Below are positions 1 through 12,261 of a stretch of 64,000 bases of DNA, one piece after another; positions within the stretch are counted from its first letter, which is position 1, and each line of letters begins with the position of its first letter. Source of the stretch: Bombyx mori (lineage: Eukaryota; Arthropoda; Insecta; Lepidoptera; Bombycidae); NCBI RefSeq assembly GCF_030269925.1, contig NC_085121.1, positions 10,867,501 to 10,931,500 on the forward strand, given 5' to 3'. A program made the translations under genes and the position numbers. The notes beneath the pieces were generated by a model. It had not been told where the DNA came from and did not search any database. It was given only the letters and a program-made list of their open reading frames with translations.

Positions 1-182
1 GCAAAATTATAATTGGCGTAATTACTTGTGGTAGGACCTGTGAGTCCGCGCGTGGGGTAGGGTAGCCGTTGTAACTATTCTTGATGTAGATCTTGTAGAT
101 GTCTATGGGCTCCAGTAACCACTTAACACCAGGTGGGCTGTGAGCTCGTCCAACCATTTAGCAATAAAAAAATAAAAAAAAA
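1..182 (+). repeat. Bm1-type SINE, 5' part missing
   Basis: The window opens inside a copy of the SINE that is complete at 44955-45409. It carries the TGGTAGGACC block, the 'gtagatgtctatgggctcc' block and the final 'gctcgtcca...caataaaa' with an A-rich tail. A stretch between the first block and 'agccgttgtaac' is deleted. It lies in a MED14 intron. Confidence 0.85.
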
Positions 183-315
183 TAACACCACCTATCGATT
201 TATTTTAACACACAACGAATGAGGTGTCTCAAACATTTGCAAAATTCAATATTTTATTATGTAGGTAATAGGAGAAAATGTTTCCTATTTAAATTTAATT
301 GTATTTCATCATGAG

Positions 316-2222
316 ATCTGATGTTAATGATCTGACGATATCGATACAGGTCATAGAAAAATTCTTCGAGGTTCGCGTGGCGATAGCTCCGTACCGTCCC
401 ACCGCCCTGCAGGGGTGGGTGCGGTGGTGGGGCGCGCCGGCCGCGGCGCTGACGTCGCTGGTGGCGGTGATGCGCGCGGAGCTGGCGCCGCAGGTCCCGG
501 CGCTGTGGGCGCTGCAGTGGGCGCTGCGCATCCCGCCCGCCGCGCCGCCCATCGTGCCCGCCGGACAACCGGCAGTCTTACTAGCAAAAAACAAAATATT
601 ATTCTTCGTAAGAACCAAACTCATTAATATATATTCTGTTATATCAAATTGTACAATATACGACAAATAAGATTATTTCACAATGAAAGGTTTTTAAAAA
701 AAAAATTTTATAATAATAAAAGGGACATTTAAGAAGCTCGCCGTTTCGTTGTTAGCTCTAGTAATTAGAATTAAATTATCAATGATGCTGTAAAAAATGC
801 TTCGAAAAAATATCAATAAAATGATTATTGTATTATCATCGACGCTTGAAAAGTCCTAAATTCCAATTTAATAACCTGATATTTTGAAGTAGATGAAAAA
901 TCATGTTCAAAGATTCCCTTACACTCATACATAAAGACGAAGCTCTCGGCCGTAACAGTCATGCGAAATAATTATTATTATTGTACATAAAACCGTTTAT
1001 TATATTTTATTAAAACCGTTTATTGGAAATACTTACACTGAGTTTCTAAAAGATATGAAACAAAATATTCAAATATAACTAAATTTTCTTCCAACATTTT
1101 TTTTATTCTCAGACTTTTTCAATATGCTGTACCATATACCGTCGTATTCAGTAGGGATGGCAGATAAACTCGATTTGCGAAGTAATCGTATGCTTGTATA
1201 TCAGCATATATATCAGCAGCTTGTATATCGGTAGGCAGCGGTTTGGCTGTGCCCCTGGCATTGCTGAAGTCCATGGGCGACGGTACCACTCACCATCAGG
1301 TGGGCCATGGGCTCGGCTGCCTACAATGGCAATAAAAAAAAATATATATATATCAGAATGTGTATCCGACTCTACATTATTAATCATTAATAACTGTACA
1401 CAGATATGTTTGACTCGAATGGACACCCAGCTGGTGCTTCCGCTCGTGTACGACATGCAGCTCAACGTCACGCAACTGGCCGACAAACAGAACGCGCAGC
1501 CGCACCTGATAGCGGTCAGCCTGCATCTGAAGCGGTTACTATTGCCTTTCTATTTCAATACATATTATATATAGATACTAACATTAATATTAGATTATGA
1601 TACAATAAATAAATAAATATTTACTAACAATCACGCCACGTTAAGTGGTCCCGTGATAAGTTCGTAAAAAGATTTTTATTATACACATACATTTATTTAA
1701 TATACATCCATAACCCTGGAAAGACATTTTATATTTATCACACAAATATTTTTCCTTGGCGGGATCCGAACCCGCGACCAACTTGTGTAGTGACCATGTC
1801 ACACATCAGACAACACAACAACCTGGATACTTAAAGAGGTAAATCTGGACTGTCTTCACTCGACGCTGTGAGCTCCGTAAACCTATTAGTATCAGTCATG
1901 ATTTTTTGTATGTATGTACCCATCTTTCATAACTGTCCAATAAATCACACAGCGCCACGATTGAATACCACCGCTCGCGGACATCAGTAATGTCAGGTAG
2001 AAGAGGAATGTCAAACCTTTGTAGGATCCGATTAATTTAGTCAAAGTTTTGAACAAAAACCATTTTAGACAATTCGAGCGAATGAAATCAAAAGTTCTTA
2101 TGCACAGGTTCAACGAATTCAATCAATCCCATTCGGAGTGCACCCTGTGGCCGGCGGTGCGCGACCTCGTCACCAACTTCACGCTCCCGGCGGAGGCCGG
2201 CGCCGCGCCCCCGCCCCCCTAG
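316..2222 (+). CDS. MED14: Mediator complex subunit 14, C-terminal exons (partial)
   Basis: MED14 is the backbone subunit that joins the head, middle and tail modules of the Mediator coactivator in the nucleus. Three exons are visible: 316-607, 1404-1534 and 2069-2222, joined in phases 0 and 2, with stop TAG at 2220-2222. The spliced protein reads SDVNDLTISIQVIEKFFEVR, then a Pro/Ala/Trp-rich stretch, then GQPAVLLAKNKILFF, then VLPLVYDMQLNVTQLADKQ. It ends with HSECTLWPAVRDLVTNFTLP, close to the remembered human MED14 terminus (GECTIFAAVRDLMANLTLP). The donor of the middle exon (CG|GTTACT) is weak, so that border is the least certain. The first 316 bases hold intron and a SINE, and the N-terminal bulk lies left of the window. 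The middle of exon 316-607 is very GC-rich against AT-rich surroundings, a contrast also seen in other coding exons here. Confidence 0.85.
1229..1342 (+). repeat. 5'-truncated LINE tail (short 'GGTAGGCAGCGG' repeat)
   Basis: About 110 bp from GTAGGCAGCGG to 'ctacaatggcaataaaa'. The same block is the 3' end of the LINE reading frame at 5930-6440. It is therefore best read as a 5'-truncated copy of that non-LTR element in a MED14 intron, not as an independent SINE. Confidence 0.8.
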
Positions 2223-2740
2223 CCGGCGCCCCCGCCCCCGCCCGCGCCCTCCTCGCGCCGCGCCACGAGATCCGAACCGCCCGCCGACCTCTGGCACTCA
2301 CTCTTCTTGTAAACGAACTGCCGATCGTTGCTGGAAACCCTTCCGGAGTGATTTGTGTTGTGAGGTCTTGAGAGACGGACGCGCGGGACAGCGGGCACTC
2401 GCGAGCGCGTGTCGGTGCCGCGTGACATTTCAGTGTCTAGTGAACTGTGTTGAGCGAAGCGACAGAATAACAATGTGACCCTGGGATGCCTTATATTTGT
2501 AAATATTGTTATTTAAGTTACAAAAGTAAGCTACCCTTAAGATAATAATGTGGACTTGTATTATTTTTTCAAGTTTATTAAGTTATAATATACTATGCAT
2601 AAATTATTTCGTCTGGTCGAAGCACGTAGCGCGTTCTTGCGGTTTTTTTTCTTTGGTCGTGTAGCTAATATGTTTTGTTGATTGTTATTGAAAATCTTGT
2701 AATTATGTAAATTATTAAAGAATAAAATCAAAATTTAACT
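2223..2740 (+). other. MED14: MED14 3'UTR with poly(A) signal
   Basis: Starts right after the MED14 stop. It begins GC-rich (to about 2290) and becomes AT-rich. ATTAAA at about 2714 and AATAAA at 2721-2726 are the first good poly(A) signals. Further AATAAA words near 3515 and 3560 could serve a longer form. Confidence 0.6.
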
Positions 2741-4828
2741 AAAATAGATTTTGTTCTGCATTTTATTTTTAACCGTTGTTATTCTGGAATTAACTATTTT
2801 TTCTTTCATTTTACTATCATATTTCTAGAAAATTCAAATGCCAAACATCATTCTTCCCATGAAACTATTTGTAAGATTTCTTGCTGACCACTATCACGTC
2901 GCAATCGCGTACTCTGCAAACAAAATTATTTGGCTTTTGTTTTGTACTAAATGTATTCCCTTTCTAACATTAACTGAAATGAATCATTTTAAGAGCATTT
3001 TGAATGACAAATCAAAGAACCGTAATTTAAGCAAAATTCGTACCTAACGTGTTGCCGCGACGAATGTACCACAGTGGTATATTAAGCATAGATAATACAC
3101 TTAATATGATACTAAGTGCGGAGGGTAGCTAGCGTGCAAGCGTAGTGTTTTCAGATATTACATAGTAATCTTAGAAATATTCAATAGTGTTTGTTAATAA
3201 TGGATTGTTAAAAACCTATCTAAGTGTTGTGATAGTAGCCTGGGCGGCAATTGTGTTTAAGCCACTTGTTTGTAAGCTTGTGAGTAATGCATTCTCCTGG
3301 AGAAATTACGAAATATATTTATATCATGTTACAATAATCTGGAATAGAAAATAATACACATAACGTGATTATTAACCGCGAATTTGTATGACCTTATCTT
3401 TAATCAATTTGTTATTTTTGTAGTCTTCAGGAATACAGTTATTTATAGTTGTAAATTTTATTATTGTTAGGATGACTCTGTTATAACACGGCGATATGAA
3501 TGCAGAGTTATAAATAAAACAAAGATGTCTGAATTTCGGAAGCTATAAATGTAAATAATATAATAAAATGATTTAAAATATATAAAGTATTTCATGTACT
3601 TAAAATAAACCATTTCCGGTTCATACCTACAGTGTTTTTCATTTGCATATAAGTAGGTATTTCTTTTTTTTGGTTACCTCCAAATGACTACCTTAATTAA
3701 AAAACCGTTGCTCAAGGAAAGATGCTGTGCATACACGTGCCAGGGCGATGTGTCCAATCTTGAAGGTAGTTATATATTTTTCCAATAAAATATGTAGCCA
3801 AGACGTGTTCACCAATAAAAACAAAAAGTCTATCATAATAAAAAGTTTAAAATGAAACCGATAGACCTCTTTATTCATGTAACTATCTGTGGAAGCCTGT
3901 ACGAGCAGGGTTCCTCCAACCTTTGATAGGCAGCGGCTTGGCTTTGCCCCTGGCATTGCTGAAGTCCATGGGCGACGTAACCATTCACCATCAGGTAGGC
4001 CATATGCTCGTCTGCCTACAAGTGCAATAAAAAAAAACCTCAGGACAAAATATTTCATCGTTCATCCCCACCTGGTTGAAATTAATCAAGTGATAAAATC
4101 CTCTTCTGACAGTAGCCATCATAGAGCATAAGATATTTGACAGATACCTGAACCTCATTAATGCCATTTCCAAGATAAGACGATAAGGGATCGCCGGTCT
4201 ACCGAGCAATATCACCCGCTCGGTGGAAGATCGTCCCTTAATCTTCACTATGGAAACTCTTTAGTCCCATAAACTCGTAACTTATAGACGGTTCCTTCAA
4301 AATTTAAATTTAAAGAAATGTCGATGCAGTCTTTATAGTACTGCAGTTTTAAACAACTAGTTTCACTATAAAATTCATAAATAATACGCAGTAGGTACGT
4401 ACCTCGTGTAATTCATCTGTATTAATATTATAAGCGAAATAGCGAATTTGCTTGTTACACTTTCACATTTAACAGGACATGACCTTAAACGTTATCAGTG
4501 ACATAGAAGGGGCATAGCGGTACCTAGTTTCCAGAAAAAAGTACTATACACCGGTAGCTTATTCCTTTATTAACGCGAATAAAGCCGCGAGTAAAGTGTT
4601 ATGCTAGTGATTATCTATTTGAATGACTTATAACATTCTAATACAAAATTATTAGACTATCAAGAAAACTGTCATTTCCAATGAATGAAAGATTGAGTGT
4701 CATTTATTAGGTTTACAAATTGATGAAATTACAAAAAAGCCGAGTAAAATTTGTATAGTTTTTCTTCACGTGTGTTTTCGGAAAATAAAATTATATTGCG
4801 AAGGTCAAAATTCTCATAACACAATACG
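2741..4828. other. Intergenic interval between MED14 and the SLC6-like gene
   Basis: AT-rich and without convincing coding sequence. It holds one LINE tail (3929-4040, + strand, the same short repeat as 1229-1342) and, at about 4410-4610, a degraded interspersed repeat ending near 'gaataaagccgcgagtaaag'. The 69-codon frame at 2838-3047 looks like chance. Confidence 0.6.
3929..4040 (+). repeat. 5'-truncated LINE tail
   Basis: GGCAGCGGCTTGGCTTTGCC through 'gtctgcctacaagtgcaataaaaaaa'. Same family as 1229-1342, with an A-rich tail on the + strand. Confidence 0.85.
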
Positions 4829-7800
4829 ATGACGAGCGCCCGTAGTCCACATTCCTTGGAAACCATACTTACATTTGAGAACAATGATGTAAGTACATAC
4901 TTTTGTGCGTAATTATCTTATATAATTGTATCGTATCACCAGTCTTTCTGGCAAATCTGTTCACATAAGACATATGAGTCACAGAATTCTTATTTTTTCC
5001 TACCTAAACTGATAGCCTTGAGAGGCTGTTTCAGCTTCACCCTAACATGTAGGTAGGCTCACGGGGCTCAAACCGGGAGTGTTGCTAACACTGGCTCTAG
5101 CGAGAGCAGTGCTTCGCAAAATCTACCACCGGATTGGAAACGCGACCCACTGAGAAGATCCGGTGAGAAACTCAATGGGCTATGTCTATGGGTTAATTCA
5201 CTCATCGAGCCCTTCGTCGCAAGCGACGGGTTCGACGAGGACGGTGACCGAGAGAATTCACTTGTATTGCAGCGTAACAGTGAATGGTCTACGGTTTGGT
5301 CAACGGCCCATATACCCGGAATGGACAATGCGATCGGTGGAGTTACAACCCACAGACGCTTGAAAGGTCGTCGACGGTTGAGACTCGGTTCTTTAGCAAT
5401 AGGATGTCTCCTCGCCATGCATTGCCGCGTCACTGCTTCAGCGGTCACTGGAGGCTTGAGTGAGAACTTCACAATAATATGATTATCCATAAATTTCATT
5501 TAATTTTATGATGTTCTTCGTGTGAATTTGTTGCAGTAACTTTCGTAATGTACTTAGCACTGGCATGTATATTGCTAGCAAACCCGTTGCGTCATTTCGA
5601 AGTTTACCTCGGTCAATGGAGCATAAGTGGACCCGGCCGAGCCTTTCGTATTATACCTATGTTTGACGGTAAAAAATAGTTTTTTAATTAGAAAAAACGC
5701 ACAGTACACTCAAATAATATTAACAACGCATTCCTTTTTTTAGGTATTGGTATAGCTATATGTATCAACGCTATAATACGTGCCATAAACTGTGGCACAA
5801 TTGCCGCTATAGCTGCGGTGTATGTCTTATATTCTGTAGCGGATGCAAAACTGCCTTTCACATACTGCAGGTCTAATTAATGATTATACATTAGCTACTA
5901 GAAAGAATAGATAAGTTTTTGTGACTTTTATTTTTTTATTTTTTTTTATTGCCTTTGTAGGCAGACGGGCATACGGCCCACCTGATGGTGAGTGGTTACC
6001 GTCGCCCATGGACTTCAGCAATGCCAGGGGCAGAGCCAAGCCGCTGCCTACCGCTTAATACTCTCCATAAGCCTCGTTTGAAGAAGGACATGTCATAGCG
6101 CTCGGGAAACACCGTGGAGGGGAGCTCATTCCATAGCCGGATGGTACGTGGCAAAAAAGATCTCTGGAAACGCACTGTGGATGACCGCAGTGGCTCCAGG
6201 TAGTATGGATGAACTCTACTCCGGTGGAGGGCGGTGCGATGGTAAAAACGAGATGCTGGTATCATCTCGAACAATTCCTCAGAGCACTCCCCATGGAACA
6301 TACGGTACAAAATACAGAGGGAACCGAAGTCCCTCCGAAGTGACTGTACACAAATAACCTTCAATTCTTTAGGTATTGAGCGTGCAATTTTTTTTCCATA
6401 CCAAACAATTGCACGAAGTTTTCTTTCCATATGCATATGTTATGTCACTGGCAGACCATTAATAATTATTAACACAATATCAGTAGTCTTGATGTGAACT
6501 GCAAATGTTATTTAGATGTTTGTTTGTAATAAAATATAACCTGACCATGAAACGAAAAAGCTACACTCTTTCGAAGACATTGATTAAACAGTGTAGTTTT
6601 TAGATTTTATTTTATTTCAGACTTTGTCAGTTTATGTACATTTTAGTGTTTCTAGATAAATTTTCTTTTTTATTGTTTAAGGGACTTCGAATTAAACTCG
6701 TATGAACCCAAAATAATTGAATTTACGTCTTTAACGTTACATAAGGTATGTATTATTAAATTAAACATTAATTTGGCTGAATTAAAGCTACTCTAACAGT
6801 TTTTATTATTCGATTTTAGTTATGTCTACGATAAATGAAACTTGAAAAACGTAGGGAACGTAGGGAAATTGTATGAATTTTTTTGATATAGATAGACTAG
6901 TACTTGGCTCATTAAATAAAAAGGCATCATCGCCATCCGGACACTAGTAATGTCAGCTACGTCGGTAAATCTTCTCTACAGAAAGAGAGGTGGTTTACCC
7001 AAGCTCAAGCTAGTTTGATACACTCCGGTGGTAGTGGCAGATATCGCAAAGGGACCAGTATTAACTACATAACATTCACAAAGCATTTACCGTAAAATAA
7101 TGGTAGAGCATGCAGAGATCCAAAGTCTCCGCATGCTCGATGGTTCTAGATTGGGATCTTCAACAATTCAAACAGTTTCTCGCTCAACGGAGCCCATAAA
7201 GTTAGTGTTGTAGGTACCTACTTATTAACTTCATGACGGAGCCAAATAGTAAATAGTACCAATTGGTAGCAGCCGATCAATTCACTATACGCCTACGAAG
7301 ACAACCGATGAATATTTATCGAAGAAATTATTGTATTTTCGTAATTGATTTACACTTTTTTTAGAACGGCTTAAAAGTTTCAATTTAATTTATTCAACGT
7401 TTCTTTTGCACCTAAAATATGTATTTTTCTTCGGTTATTGTATTTAATTATTTCCAAAATATTTTTAGTCTACATATGCGCTGAAACCTGCCCCTATAAA
7501 AGAATATGAAACCACAAGCAATGTGTTGGCTGAAACAATTCACAATCTAAGTGATAGCGCTTGGAGAAATTCTACGGAATCAAGGTTTTTTATTTATTAC
7601 TAGCTGACCCGGCATACATCGTAGTGCCTCAATCGATAAATAAAAGACCTAAACTTTTGTATAAAATAAACCTAAAACAAACAAAAGGAATCCGTCCGAC
7701 GGGGGACACATCAAAGGGGAAAACAAAATTGTTATTTTTATTTAATTCCGAGCATTTTCATATTTCATATCTACCTTTTAAACCTTCTCTGGACTTCCAC

Positions 7801-10800
7801 AAATAATTTAAGATCAAAATTAGCCAAATCGGTCCAGACGTTCTCGAGTTTTAGCGAGACTAACGAACAGCAATTCATTTTTATATACATATATAGAAGA
7901 AGAAGATAGATAGATAGAAGATTAAAATTTACGTCTCTATTTGTTCTTTTTTTTGAACTAGGTATTTGATTGTCCAACTTGTTACAGTTGTGTCGCTGCT
8001 AATTTTATTTCTATTTCAGTATTCAGAAAAAGCCTAATATGAAGTCATTGAAATTAGCGATCTGTAAAGAATCATTTACCGGCAGATATCCACCTATTTA
8101 CACCACTCCGGCCTACAATTTCTTTTTGTAAGTGGCTAATATATTGTTTTCTAGTTTTGTAATAGCCGAGTTGTGCAGACAGCAACGGTCAGGAGACGCG
8201 TCGCATTAGTCGATATCATAAACATATTTATTTATATATCTACTTATTCATTTAGTGTCTGTTATCCAAAGCGATCGTGAACTGGATGCGATGTGAGGCA
8301 CAGAATTGACCCAGGATGGATAAAATGGCGGCAGGTCACGGGCACCACATGTGACTCACACATTCCTCTTCCCCTAAAAGGGAAGATATATAAGACCATA
8401 ATAAGGCCTGCCGTCTTGTATGGATCGGCTTGTTGGACCGCTAAAGTGGCGGATGAAAGGCGATTGCATGCAGCAGATGCGAATGTTGCGATGGATGTGT
8501 GGAGTAACGAGAATGGATAGAATACGGAATTAATATGTTAGAGTAAGTCTGAAAGTGGCACTTGTGACAGAGAAGCTGAGAAGTGCGCGTTTGGAATGGT
8601 ATGGACATGTGATGAGACGAAATGAAAATGAGATTAGTAAGAAAATGTTAACTATGAATGTGAAAGGATATAGAGGAAGAGGTAGACCTAAGAAGATATG
8701 GATGGATTGCGTGAAAGACGATATGGGTAAGAGGGAAGTGAGCGAAGAAATGGTATATGATAAAAGAGTATGGAAGGAGAAAACATGTTGCGCCGACCCC
8801 AGGTAACTGGGAGAAGGGCAGGATAATGATGATATCTACTTATTTATTTAGCTACCAAATCAAGGTTTAGTTACGCACTTACGAATATGAATGTCTGAAA
8901 TATATATAAATATTTTTTTTTATGTTTTCAAAATAACCAACTTATTTGCCTCGTTACAGTATTGAAGTCGTTCGCCTGCGGCCTGACTTCAGCTTGACGC
9001 AATTAAACGTACCACTGTTCATCAGTATTGTTTTTATATGGATAATTATTTGGATATGCATGATTATCGAACGATTATTACACGGTAGGGTGGGTACATA
9101 AATAAACGGTACTAGTTTTCAATACTTAAATAGGAAGTAGGTACCATTTACAAGACCTAATATTGTGTTATAATAAATTTTAGTTAATTTGGAACAATAT
9201 TCAATCATGGTTTTTGATAGTGCCCTGGATATGGGTGTTTTTATTGATTATGACTGGAATTTCGAATCTAATCACAATGAAAAAAGCGTACCGAAAAATA
9301 TTTCAAATTGGCGCAAAAGAAGTTATAGCAGTGAGTTTAATGAGGAAATCAAAGTCCCATATAAAATACCTAACTACTATTGTAAACAATTTACATTGTG
9401 CTTACAGGGTATAGCAGACGCTATGGAAGTTGGATTATATATTCACTCAGCGAGCGTTGGTACTGAATTAATTCACGGGAAGGGCTTGAATCATTTTGGT
9501 AGTTTTAATGTACAGACTGTGCATTCTTAATTTCTTTTCAAAAATACAAAATATAGGGAGATGGTTTATTTTAGCCTCGGGACATATTGATCCAGATTTA
9601 AACAATGAAAATGTTTGGCATTCTGTACTAACCCTACTATTAGCGGCGTTGCATTCTGCTGGAGGTACTTTATGTGCAGTTGTAGATTATTTACAGCCAA
9701 ATTCTGAAGGCATTGTGAACGAACGTGAAAGTAAGTTTATATTAAAATGATTTAAGTATCTACACACATTGCCTCGTGATTTGTAAATTGTTTATTTTTC
9801 AGGTAATTTGTGGATTATTCCAATGTTCTCTAAATGTACGTCTGGTGGCAATTATACGCATCTGATGTAAGCCTTTGAAATTACATGAACATGAAAAAAC
9901 CGTTGATATCTCAAAAAATTTAAAGATGTACTACCAAGATTGCTCATAAGTTATGCCATTTCGAGTCAATCACACAAATATTGCGCTAAAAGTCTAGAAT
10001 TTAGTCGAGAATAAATTTTATAAGACACAGCCCACGTAGTTAATCTGAGACGTAAACAGATTACTTGGGAACACATTTATCAAATGTGTCATCTTGATGG
10101 GCGAGAAAGGGAAATGGACAAAACAAGAGGTCACAAGTCATACACATGACACCATTGTTTGGAGAATTTCATTCGCAACGTCACTGATGCCCAATTATGG
10201 CACTATTGTACGCTTCATAGGCGGGAGGGTATTTTATATTTTGTGGCTTCAGGCTGTGCGCTTATCTTTTGTTTTAGGTCTTCGTTGATCTTTGGCGGTT
10301 TAATGTTCTCGTATGCGACAGTTGCATTTGTTCTACTCAAAACGGCTCTGCACACAATTTTTGAGTATAGAGTGAAATTAGTGTAAGTTATTCAGCATTT
10401 AATCCCGTATTGAAAATTTTATTACTGTTCACGATTCACTTGTAGACGAATGAACCACTGGAGCCGGAAATTAATTTGTTATGAACACTTTATTTAAAAA
10501 TAAAGAAATATTTCGGCCTTTAAACCGATGATGAACTTTGAAAGACATTTTTATTTATTAATGATTTGATTTGAAACTAACAAAATCATAGCCTAATACT
10601 TAGGAAATTCACCTAATCGTGACGAATGGGGCAAAGGTGAAGTTGGACGATTTCATTGATTTTCATATTTCCAATGATACCGTTCAGTGATTAACTCGTC
10701 TAAGATTGGTGCTTCAAAAGCTGACATAATAATCAATTTTGGTATAAACATTTTTCGTTTTGATTTACATTTAATGAATGAGAAGCCTTTAATTTTATTG

Positions 10801-12176
10801 TTAATTAAGCCTTTAATTTTATTGTTAATTAAGCCTTTAATTGTTTTTTCCTTCAGGTTTGTGGAACAATTTGTGGTTGCTGGTCTTATTCTAAGCTGCA
10901 TGGCATTAAGTTTACTTTTTTCTACAAATGTTAGTATTTTTTTTTTATAATATCCCCGCTGTTGTTTAGTTTCATAAACAAAAAAATAATAATTATTGAA
11001 GTACGAAGTGGTAATAGTTTGTAAACACGCCCACTACAAAAAATATTTGATTTTAATGGGTAAGGAATGATGCTTGATTAAAAATTGGTTTTTTTTCTTC
11101 AATCACTTCTCGACATCACTGTTGTATTTTCAATATTTCTGTGTATCGTGGTATCATCCTACTTATTGGACAATTACTTTCCAGACAATAATAAAATCAT
11201 TTATTGCCTTTCACACAGATTTAGATTAGTACATTTCGATAATTAAAAGAAAAGAAAAAAAAAGGCAAAAGGAGGTGGCTCAGCTAATGCTAAGTAAAGT
11301 AAAATAAAAAAAAGTAAATACCTACTTTAATATTGTTATTTACTGAAATCTAATTTGATGCGTTCACGCAGGGAGGCATAGCATTGTTGGAAGCGGTTGA
11401 ATCGATAAATACTGGCGTCACCATGCCCTTTGTGTGTTTAATGGAACTCGTTGGAATGTTGTACGTGTATCGCAGTCACGACTTCATATCCGATCTCAAC
11501 TTAGCCATGGAAGAGGACGCCTGTTCGACACGTATCAGCGCGCAATGGCAATTTATACCTTTAATAGTTCTGGTCAGTTTATCAGACGTCTTCAATTGTG
11601 GCAATAAAAAAATCGTAAATTAATAATTTAAATAATTTTGTTGATTTTAATAAGTTGAACGGTATTAAGAACCAGTGCAGGGTAAAGAATATTTTAAGTA
11701 ATTTTTTTACACCTTGGGTTACATTATTGGAGTTTTAGAAAGGATCCCTAATTTTTTTCAAAAAAGATAATAGCCTGTCACGCGAGAATAGTGTAGCTTC
11801 CAAACAGTGAAAGAATTTTTCAAATCGGATCAGAAGTTTCGGAACCTATTCAATAGAAACAAACAAACAAACCTTTCCTCTTTATAATATTAGTATAGAA
11901 TCAGATGTCATATTTGAAAACGATTATTACATCACGTTATACTGATACCACTTTAGATTGATATTTCATTGAAGATTTAACAAAGCTCTAATTTAGCACC
12001 ACTTTGCTAACTTTCAGGTTACGCTCATAGGAAAAGCTTGTATGTTATCGGAGACCGAGATTCCAAAGTACTTCATTATTATGGCGATAGTTCCCCTGAG
12101 CAGTGTGGTGCTAGCGGTGCCGCTGCGAGCTTGCCACAACGCATACGTATTCCTGCGCTCTAGATCGAGACGTTAA
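4829..12176 (+). CDS. Divergent SLC6-family (neurotransmitter:sodium symporter) transporter
   Basis: Multi-pass plasma-membrane transporter of the LeuT-fold SLC6 family; substrate unknown. Proposed exons: 4829-4888 (ATG), 5537-5668, 5744-5870, 6682-6745, 7469-7584, 8020-8127, 8960-9089, 9184-9330, 9408-9498, 9557-9730, 9803-9866, 10278-10382, 10857-10929, 11372-11572, 12018-12176 (TAA). From the second exon on, all phases agree, giving 563 residues. The protein shows the TM2 segment LRHFEVYLGQWS, an extracellular loop with sequons NLS and NST, TM4-5 (PWIWVFLLIM), a TM6-like GLYIHSASVGTELIHGKG, TM8-9, and a TM10-12 end starting GGIALLEAVESINTGV. Odd points: the first exon ends in phase 0 but the second needs phase 1; no TM1 exon with the usual GN.WRFP motif was found; and the family's TM8 sodium-site residues are not recognisable. 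It could be a functional paralogue with a hidden exon, or a decaying gene. Introns carry LINE and repeat insertions. Confidence 0.75.
5040..5480 (-). mobile_element. LINE 3' end fragment (family also at 47785 and 51090)
   Basis: On the - strand a frame contains SPDLLSGSRFQSGGRFCEAL, matching the tails at 47785-47900 and 51490-51590 (same 'ggatcttcccagtgggtcg...atccggtggtagattctgcgaagcac' block). It sits in the first SLC6 intron, exactly where the TM1 exon is missing. Confidence 0.75.
5930..6440 (-). mobile_element. Jockey/CR1-like LINE, C-terminal ORF2 end with short tail
   Basis: A 146-codon frame on the - strand (6436-5996) has the usual C-terminal end of jockey/CR1-type ORF2 proteins: FGSLCILYRMFHGECSEELF, then FLPRTIRLWNELPSTVFPER and FKRGLW. 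It runs directly into the GGTAGGCAGCGGCTTGG repeat and a poly(A) (poly-T on +, 5930-5950). This copy shows that the many short repeats of this type in the window are 5'-truncated ends of this LINE. It lies in an SLC6 intron and is cut at its 5' end near 6440. Confidence 0.85.
7598..7905 (+). repeat. Widespread lepidopteran interspersed repeat (CTAGCTGACCCGGCA type)
   Basis: Starts 'ctagctgacccggcata', ends near 'aacgaacagcaattcat' and a GATA-rich run. This start motif and the middle phrase 'aaatcggtccagacgttctcgag' are, from memory, common to a dispersed moth and butterfly repeat. No protein. In an SLC6 intron. Confidence 0.55.
8290..8840 (+). pseudogene. RTE-like LINE reverse-transcriptase C-terminal remnant
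   Basis: Two frames in series: KTIIRPAVLYGSACWTAK (8293-8520) and LRSARLEWYGHVMRRNENEI followed by GRGRPKKIW (8555-8806). Both are standard features of the C-terminal end of RTE-clade reverse transcriptases (TTIRPALLYG / LRWYGHVMR / RGRP..W). The two frames are out of register, so the copy is dead. It ends in 'gggcaggataatgatgat', the short-repeat tail usual for RTE elements. It is 5'-truncated and lies in an SLC6 intron. Confidence 0.85.
10783..10843 (+). repeat. 24-bp tandem repeat, 2.5 units, next to a splice acceptor
   Basis: Units at 10783-10806 and 10807-10830 are identical (AAGCCTTTAATTTTATTG...), and a partial third starts at 10831. The array lies 13 bp before the acceptor AG at 10855-10856 of SLC6 exon 10857-10929 and forms its polypyrimidine and branch-point region. 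Confidence 0.85.
11740..11900 (+). repeat. Interspersed repeat, 3' end
   Basis: Phrases 'gatcagaagtttcggaacc' and 'cctctttataatattagtat' are, from memory, the 3' signature of a dispersed lepidopteran repeat. In the last SLC6 intron; non-coding. Confidence 0.45.
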
Positions 12177-12260
12177 TCTTTATTTACAAAGGCAATATTA
12201 AATTTATTTTGGATCACTCACGAAAATTTACATTTTTCTTTTGTTAATAAATTACATTTT
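12177..12260 (+). terminator. 3'UTR and poly(A) signal of the SLC6-like gene
   Basis: AATAAA at 12246-12251 lies 70 bp after the stop codon, followed at once by a SINE. This is a short 3'UTR facing the ECT2 3'UTR. Confidence 0.55.
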
Positions 12261-12261
12261 C

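Noticed and set aside
295..670. Four other frames over the first MED14 exon
   Set aside because: High GC keeps stops away. Only the + frame with VNDLTISIQVIEKFF matches MED14.
9496..9556. Extension of the SLC6 exon through SFNVQTVHS
   Set aside because: A GTAGTT donor at 9499 and an ATATAG acceptor before 9557 keep phase (NHFG-RWFILASG). The extension hits a stop.
10094..10277. Frames MMGEKGKWTKQ... and MENFIRNVTDAQ... as an SLC6 exon
   Set aside because: Exons 9803-9866 and 10278-10382 join directly in phase 2 (M-SSLIFGG) and continue the family order, so this is intron.
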